Source: an uncultured Acetatifactor sp. (GTDB lineage: Bacteria > Bacillota > Clostridia > Lachnospirales > Lachnospiraceae). Taken from it: DNA of 9,901 nt. The stretch's first letter is position 1. Each line of letters begins with the position of its first letter. Under the pieces are notes generated by a model. That model was not told the origin of the DNA and searched no databases. It saw only the letters and a program-made list of their open reading frames with translations. The stretch covers positions 1 to 9,901 of the forward strand of contig CAJUGT010000142.1 of the NCBI GenBank assembly GCA_910586435.1, given 5' to 3'. Positions 6,224 to 9,901 of the stretch are shown one piece after another. Made by a program: the position numbers and the translations under genes.

Positions 6224-6252
6224 TTTACTGTTTCGTTGTTGATAATTATAGT
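6224..6252 (+). promoter_or_regulatory. Candidate promoter of the acetyltransferase gene
   Basis: TTTACT (6224-6229), a 17-base spacer, TATAGT (6247-6252; five of six). The leader to the GTG start would be about 135 nt and very AT-rich. A four-codon frame (ATG at 6266, after GGGGGGAG) lies just downstream of the start site; its meaning is unknown. Confidence 0.45.
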
Positions 6253-6393
6253 ATAGGGGGGAGAAATGGATAAAACATGATAATTAATTGAAGATTGATT
6301 GAATGAATTGTAAACAAAATATGAAGTGAGACGGTATGACAAATAATGTCAAACTGAATAAAACATATGCTTGGTGAAGGAGAAGGATGAAAA

Positions 6394-7131
6394 GTGAACT
6401 ATCTGAGGAAAATTGAATTTCATACGGAAGGTGAGGGAGCTGTTCTGTATGTGACGGATGGGGTTGAAACTGCGGATGCGCTGCGAAAGGAAGGCCAGGC
6501 GGTACTGATATATCTTCATCCTGGGAACAGCGGTCAGGATTTCTCGCAATATTTATTTGCGGTGGAAGATCCGGAGAATTTGGAGCCGGAATATGTTGAG
6601 AGGGTATACCGCAGACTGAAAGGGCTGCCCTGGCATATTATGGACACGGCCAGATGCGGGATTCGGGAGACCACGCCTGAGGACGTGGAAGACTTTTTCA
6701 AAATATACAGTGACCCTGTGATTACAAGGTATATGGAGGGATTGTATCCGGACAAGGAACAGGAAAAGCTATATGTAAAGGAATATATTGATAAAATATA
6801 TACTTATTATGGTTATGGAGTTTGGACGGTGACAGAGAGGCAAAGCGGCGAAATCATTGGAAGAGTAGGTTTCTCCAACAGGGAAGGATTTGAGGACCCG
6901 GAACTTGGGTTTATCATAGGAGTTCCCTGGCAGAGGAAAGGATATGCGTTAGAGGTTTGCCAGGGAGCGCTGTGGTATGGCTGGACGGCATTGGAGTTTT
7001 GCAGGGTGCGGGCATTGGTTGAGCCGGAAAATACCCCTTCCTTAAAGCTGTGCGAAAAACTTGGTTTTCGCTATGAGAAAAATCTCACACTGAAGGAAGG
7101 GGAATATTGCCAGTTTATTCTTCAGAAGTGA
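6394..7131 (+). CDS. HAD-like domain fused to RimJ/RimL-type GNAT N-acetyltransferase
   Basis: 245 residues. Residues about 1-83 form an alpha/beta domain resembling the truncated HAD-like or sugar-binding modules found ahead of acetyltransferases in Lachnospiraceae; I see no catalytic DxD motif, so it is probably not a phosphatase. Residues about 88-245 are a GNAT domain: acetyl-CoA pyrophosphate loop QRKGYA at 180-185, preceded by the ELGFIIG strand, and motif B ENTPSLKLCEKLGF at 212-225. The family transfers acetyl from acetyl-CoA to an amine (protein N-terminus, antibiotic or small molecule); the substrate here is unknown. The start is GTG 6394, 7 nt after an AGGAGAAGG purine tract; the nearer ATG at 6387 is out of frame and stops after nine codons. 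The gene overlaps the convergent mutS2-like gene by 17 bp with no terminator between them. Confidence 0.82.
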   Translation: MNYLRKIEFHTEGEGAVLYVTDGVETADALRKEGQAVLIYLHPGNSGQDFSQYLFAVEDPENLEPEYVERVYRRLKGLPWHIMDTARCGIRETTPEDVEDFFKIYSDPVITRYMEGLYPDKEQEKLYVKEYIDKIYTYYGYGVWTVTERQSGEIIGRVGFSNREGFEDPELGFIIGVPWQRKGYALEVCQGALWYGWTALEFCRVRALVEPENTPSLKLCEKLGFRYEKNLTLKEGEYCQFILQK

Positions 7132-9019
7132 TTTCTTTGCCTTCTACATGTTTTCGTGTCATTTGGTGCCGCAGTTTTCGGTTTGCCACTGTATCAAAGA
7201 CAATGGAAAAGTCATACTCTTCGGGGTATAGTTCTTCCGCAGCCACTAAGAGCTTGACACGTTTGTGGCTGATCCATAGTTTTCTGTTGGGAAGTTGTAT
7301 GCGCAGTATGCCTTTTTCGTTGGCAGGTTCACATACAATTCCTATCTTTTTATCAGGATAAATCATGACACTGTCACCACGGTTGTAAGGGATATCCCTT
7401 TTGGGCCTGGCGGTTTTGCGGCGGGTAAGGGAAGGTGTGGTATCTTTCTTCAGTTCTATGGGAGCGTTGCCTGCTTCCCAGTGTTTTAGTTCGGAGGAAG
7501 TACCATAGGCTTCCTTTGCGGCCCGCTGCAATATGGCAGCAGGCATTCCCAGCCGTCCCGCAATGTAAAAGGCGCAGCTTTCTCCGGCTTCTCCAATTAC
7601 CATTTGATAGAGTGGTTTCAGGTTCTCTTTATCAAAGGTCATTCTTGCGTTTACAATGGATGGTTCCTTTTCCGCATAGGTCTTTACTTCCGGATAATGT
7701 GTGGTAGCCAGGAAGAGAGCGCCGCTGCTTTTCAGCTCTTCCAAAATGGCAATAGCAATGCCCATGCCCTCCGCAGGGTCCGTGCCGGAGCCAAGTTCAT
7801 CCAGTATCACCAAACTGTCTTTGCCCACCTGCTTCAGGATATCCAGTATATTGGTGATATGGGCGGAGAAGGTTGAGAGGTTTTCGGAGAGATTCTGGCC
7901 ATCCCCTATATCACAGAGAAAATTGCTGTTCATGCAAAGTGAAGCTTCCTCACAGGTCACATGGAGGCCGCACTGAGCCATCATACAGTTCAATGCGACG
8001 GTTTTAATTGCGACTGTTTTGCCGCCTGTATTGGGGCCCGTTATCACAATGCCATTGATACCGTTTCCAATGGAAAACTGAAGCGGAACACAGGTGTGCC
8101 TGTCCATGAGAGGATGTCTCGCATTTTTTAAAAGGATACGCCGCTCCCGGAGTAAATGGGGTTCTGTACACTCCAGGGCAAGGCTTAATTTGCCTTTGGA
8201 AAAGATAAAATCCAGTTTCTCTGTGTAACGGGTATTCTCCTCCATGGTTTCCGCCCAATCAGCAATCATTGCTGTAAGCGTGTATAAAATTCTGCGAACT
8301 TCATTTTCTTCGTCAATTCTTAATTCCTGTAGGGCTTCGTAATATTTCCCAGAGGCAGTGGGTTCTATAAATATGGTGCTGCCAGTGGCGGATTTGTCAA
8401 TTACAGTGCCGCTGACGCGAAATTTGTATTCCTTTTTTACCGGAATGCAGATATGTCCGTTTCGGAAAGTGCTGAAACTGTCTGACATGCATTCTTTGTT
8501 GGAGCGAAGAACAGCGTCCGCTTTTTCACGCATCCTGCTCTCGGTATGCTGTATTTCATTCCTGATTTTTCGGAGCGCTTCCGAGGCATTATCGGCCACC
8601 TGGTCATTCCATATCTGCGAACGAATCTCTTCTCTGATATGTTCCAGAGGCTCCAGATTTTCTTCATAATAAGCCAGGGAAATCCTGTAGTCTTTGCCTC
8701 TGGCAAGGTAGTCCTTGAGCCGTTTCACCGCTACAAGAATTTGGGCTGTTTGTTCCAGTTCTCCAACGGAGAGGCACATCCCCCTTTGGGCTGTGGCAAG
8801 AATCTCCCGAATGCCGTCCGGGGAGGAGAGGGGAGGTGTTCCGCACTTTTCCAGCATCTGCCGGGCCTGTGTGGTTTCGTTTAGCCTTGCTTCCAATTCT
8901 GTCTCCGATAAAAAGGGATGTGTATCATAAATGGCTGTTCTGGCATAGTCTGTCAGGGCATATTCGGCCCACATATTTTTTATTTTATCAAATTCCAATA
9001 TCTGCTCTTCACGACGCAT
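7115..9019 (-). CDS. MutS2-like DNA-binding ATPase lacking the Smr nuclease domain
   Basis: 634 residues. MutS-family core/lever region (about 1-300), then the ABC-type ATPase: Walker A GPNTGGKT at 328-335; signature NLSTFSAHI at 380-388; Walker B LVILDELGSGTDP at 403-415; H-loop TTHYPEVK at 439-446. It has no MutS mismatch-recognition domain (no N-terminal FxE module), as in MutS2. A KOW-like segment (GDSV.....GIV) lies at about 548-562. The C-terminus ends in DTVANRKLRHQMTRKHVEG instead of the Smr endonuclease domain that makes MutS2 about 780 residues long. MutS2 proteins bind branched DNA or act on collided ribosomes; which applies without Smr is unknown. ATG 9019 was chosen for the AGGAG site 8 nt upstream; the frame stays open far upstream, but that stretch carries RNA structure instead. 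It may be read from the RNA promoter at 9636-9664 by read-through. Confidence 0.9.
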   Translation of the reverse strand: MRREEQILEFDKIKNMWAEYALTDYARTAIYDTHPFLSETELEARLNETTQARQMLEKCGTPPLSSPDGIREILATAQRGMCLSVGELEQTAQILVAVKRLKDYLARGKDYRISLAYYEENLEPLEHIREEIRSQIWNDQVADNASEALRKIRNEIQHTESRMREKADAVLRSNKECMSDSFSTFRNGHICIPVKKEYKFRVSGTVIDKSATGSTIFIEPTASGKYYEALQELRIDEENEVRRILYTLTAMIADWAETMEENTRYTEKLDFIFSKGKLSLALECTEPHLLRERRILLKNARHPLMDRHTCVPLQFSIGNGINGIVITGPNTGGKTVAIKTVALNCMMAQCGLHVTCEEASLCMNSNFLCDIGDGQNLSENLSTFSAHITNILDILKQVGKDSLVILDELGSGTDPAEGMGIAIAILEELKSSGALFLATTHYPEVKTYAEKEPSIVNARMTFDKENLKPLYQMVIGEAGESCAFYIAGRLGMPAAILQRAAKEAYGTSSELKHWEAGNAPIELKKDTTPSLTRRKTARPKRDIPYNRGDSVMIYPDKKIGIVCEPANEKGILRIQLPNRKLWISHKRVKLLVAAEELYPEEYDFSIVFDTVANRKLRHQMTRKHVEGKEITSEE

Positions 9020-9210
9020 ATTTTTTTCTCCTGATTCCAATGATAGATCTGCCCCTTTGGCCCATGGTATCTGAGAACAACTTGTGACCACAGAAAATGT
9101 ACTCATATAGTATTGTTCAGGGGACTGTCGGGGGGATGCTGTTTTAGTTAGCTGTTTCCTAAGGGAGGTATTTTCCTTGAATTGACTGAACTTGTGAAAT
9201 GCCTGACAGG
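9020..9210 (-). other. Leader between structured RNA and mutS2-like gene
   Basis: No gene is seen. On the minus strand a TACTAT near 9100-9105 could be a -10 box, but there is no acceptable -35 17 bases upstream. The reading frame of the mutS2-like gene remains open through here. CTTGTG/CACAAG half-sites occur near 9080. The promoter of the mutS2-like gene therefore remains unassigned. Confidence 0.4.
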
Positions 9211-9213
9211 AAT

Positions 9214-9297
9214 AAAAAATGTCATGGCGCTTTTCCTTAAGGCGGGCAGATGGTTTTTGACCATGCGCTGCCTTATGTAAGGTTATTCTGCCATGAC
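9214..9297 (-). terminator. Large nested terminator hairpin of the structured RNA
   Basis: Outer stem GTCATGGC (9221-9228) with GCCATGAC (9290-9297), 8 bp; inside are CCTTA/TAAGG (9235-9239 with 9278-9282), GGCAG/CTGCC (9245-9249 with 9268-9272) and ATGGT/ACCAT (9250-9254 with 9260-9264). On the minus strand it is followed by ATTTTTTATT at 9211-9220. At 77 nt it is larger than an ordinary terminator, which suggests the stem is also part of the RNA's functional fold. Confidence 0.75.
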
Positions 9298-9540
9298 AAA
9301 TGATTTGCGCTCTAAAATACTGAGTCCTTTTCGACTCATAAGCGCAGTTAATATGGAGATATGTCAGGTATTGTAAGGCAGATAACGCAGCAACGCAAAA
9401 AAGCAGGTAACAATCTGAAAAATGTTCCTGAACCTTCTGATGCGCCGATGTAAGGATAAGCTGGCAGTGTCGCCGGGCATTTTCAAGCCGGTTTTCATCA
9501 CTTCAGTGGTGATTTACACACACTGCGCTTTCGCAACAAT

Positions 9541-9579
9541 TCAGTTGGCAATATCCTCGTTTCTTACAACCCTCGACAT
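9541..9579 (-). CDS. 12-codon mini-ORF with strong ribosome binding site
   Basis: ATG at 9579 and stop TGA at 9541-9543 encode MSRVVRNEDIAN. AGGAGG at 9585-9590 lies 5 nt before the start, the strongest site in this part of the window. No homologue is recognised. It may be a leader peptide controlling folding of the downstream RNA, a functional micropeptide, or the surviving head of a lost gene. The following codons stay open in the same frame for only a short distance after the stop, so a simple nonsense mutation in a long gene is unlikely. Confidence 0.45.
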   Translation of the reverse strand: MSRVVRNEDIAN

Positions 9580-9635
9580 AAAATCCTCCTTTTGTATTTG
9601 ATAATGATATGATGTTATAATTTTACGTTGAGATT

Positions 9636-9664
9636 ATCCTACCATAAATCATATGCTGTGTCAA
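9636..9664 (-). promoter_or_regulatory. Strong sigma-A promoter of the structured RNA
   Basis: On the minus strand: perfect -35 TTGACA (9659-9664), 17-base spacer, -10 TAGGAT (9636-9641) preceded by TGG, i.e. an extended -10. Transcription would start near 9629, about 50 nt before the mini-ORF start. Confidence 0.75.
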
Positions 9665-9743
9665 GAAGGGGTATCTTTAGATTTTGCGTTACTGCTCAGA
9701 CCTGATAGTGCCAAGCGGCTTGCGGGGTTGTTCTGTGGCAGGG

Positions 9744-9901
9744 AAAGAGACGGCGGGTGGGGTGGGGGAATCGCTGCTCGGCCCGGGCAACGCCTCCGCC
9801 GGACTAACCGCCAACAAAAGCTAAGCTTTTTGTAGGCGGTGGATTCCGTCTCCGGTCTAAGGGCGCCCTCAAGTGCTTTCGCAGCGATTCCCCCACCCCA
9901 C
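9744..9901. repeat. Long palindromic GC-rich repeat element (right-edge copy)
   Basis: 21-bp perfect inverted arms lie at 9757-9777 and 9881-9901, the latter continuing past the window. The 103-nt interior holds GCCCGGGC (9781-9788) and a hairpin of ACCGCC (9807-9812) with GGCGGT (9835-9840), extended by CAAAAG/CTTTTTG. Bases 9744-9797 are the inverted partner of 1-54 at the left edge. No open frame of note is present; the 60-codon frame over 9653-9835 is incidental. The architecture fits a MITE-like or other palindromic interspersed element mobilised in trans. Confidence 0.75.

Larger units (their letters stand above)
9214..9629 (-). ncRNA. Large structured non-coding RNA of about 415 nt (unrecognised family)
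   Basis: Minus-strand unit with its own promoter and terminator. Pairings found by eye, in plus coordinates: GCAGTGT 9464-9470 with ACACTGC 9520-9526, enclosing CCGGGC/GCCGG (9473-9491) and ATCAC/GTGAT (9497-9513); TCAGG 9364-9368 with CCTGA 9427-9431, enclosing ATTGT/ACAAT (9370-9374 with 9410-9414); TGCGCT/AGCGCA (9306-9311 with 9341-9346), enclosing TGAGTC/GACTCA; and the terminator hairpin at 9221-9297. The density of nested helices exceeds what intergenic DNA usually shows. A 12-codon ORF with an ideal ribosome binding site sits near the 5' end. It does not resemble tmRNA, RNase P, SRP or 6S RNA motifs. It could alternatively be a long attenuator leader of the mutS2-like gene. Confidence 0.6.

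Noticed and set aside
6387..6416. ATG at 6387 as the acetyltransferase start
   Set aside because: It is out of frame and stops after nine codons; the GTG at 6394 follows the purine-rich site at correct spacing.
9020..9507. The open frame upstream of the mutS2-like gene as a longer protein or second gene
   Set aside because: It has no start with a ribosome binding site, its translation shows no recognisable domain, and the same DNA folds into many perfect helices and a terminator.
9541..9543. Selenocysteine or other recoding of the mini-ORF TGA
   Set aside because: The frame closes again a few codons later and no recognised SECIS-like signal is evident.
9653..9835. A 60-codon plus-strand frame near the right edge
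   Set aside because: It overlaps the RNA promoter and the palindromic repeat; no ribosome binding site is present and the composition follows the repeat.
1..9901. CRISPR array, tRNA, rRNA or prophage genes
   Set aside because: No regularly spaced direct repeats of CRISPR size, no cloverleaf or ribosomal RNA motifs, and no phage proteins were seen on either strand.

Overview
The window reads as chromosomal DNA of a low- to mid-GC Clostridia-type Firmicute, most likely a Lachnospiraceae relative. This is inferred from strong AGGAGG-type ribosome binding sites, sigma-A style promoters, a class II aldolase of the Bacillus/Clostridium type, a CadA-type metal ATPase with its metal-binding domain on a separate small protein, a MutS2-like protein without an Smr domain, and a HAD-like/GNAT fusion. 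No single marker gene fixes the species.

Layout, left to right. 1-54 is half of a GC-rich repeat whose inverted partner lies at 9744-9797. 287-1810 (+) is a divergent ClpX-like unfoldase with an N-terminal zinc finger. It ends at a bidirectional terminator shared with a convergent metal-efflux operon (4331 down to 1871, minus strand). That operon has a sigma-A promoter, a near-perfect ArsR/SmtB-type operator, a 73-residue HMA metal-binding protein, an intergenic hairpin with a 13-bp tandem repeat array, and a Zn/Cd/Pb P1B-ATPase. 4851-5714 (+) is class II fructose-bisphosphate aldolase, behind a roughly 200-nt leader holding two related blocks exactly 60 bp apart, and followed by a strong terminator. 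5783-6393 has no sizeable gene. It holds a group II intron relic (domains V and VI only), a solitary perfect terminator hairpin that may end a small RNA, and the promoter of the next gene. 6394-7131 (+) is the HAD-like/GNAT acetyltransferase, overlapping tail-to-tail by 17 bp with a MutS2-like ATPase (9019 down to 7115, minus strand).

The most intriguing stretch is 9210-9664. On the minus strand it has a consensus -35 and an extended -10, an ideal ribosome binding site before a 12-codon ORF, then about 300 nt of nested and branched inverted repeats, ending in a large hairpin with a T-tract. This looks like a roughly 415-nt structured non-coding RNA, possibly a dual-function RNA or the leader of the mutS2-like gene. 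I could not match it to a known RNA family from memory. The right edge (9744-9901) is a long palindromic element with 21-bp perfect arms, an internal hairpin and G-quadruplex-capable arms. Its partner at the left edge makes the whole window an interval bracketed by inverted repeats.

Functionally the genes look like separate housekeeping or stress modules (proteolysis, metal efflux, glycolysis, acetylation, DNA structure processing) rather than one pathway. The novelty is mostly in non-coding structure.
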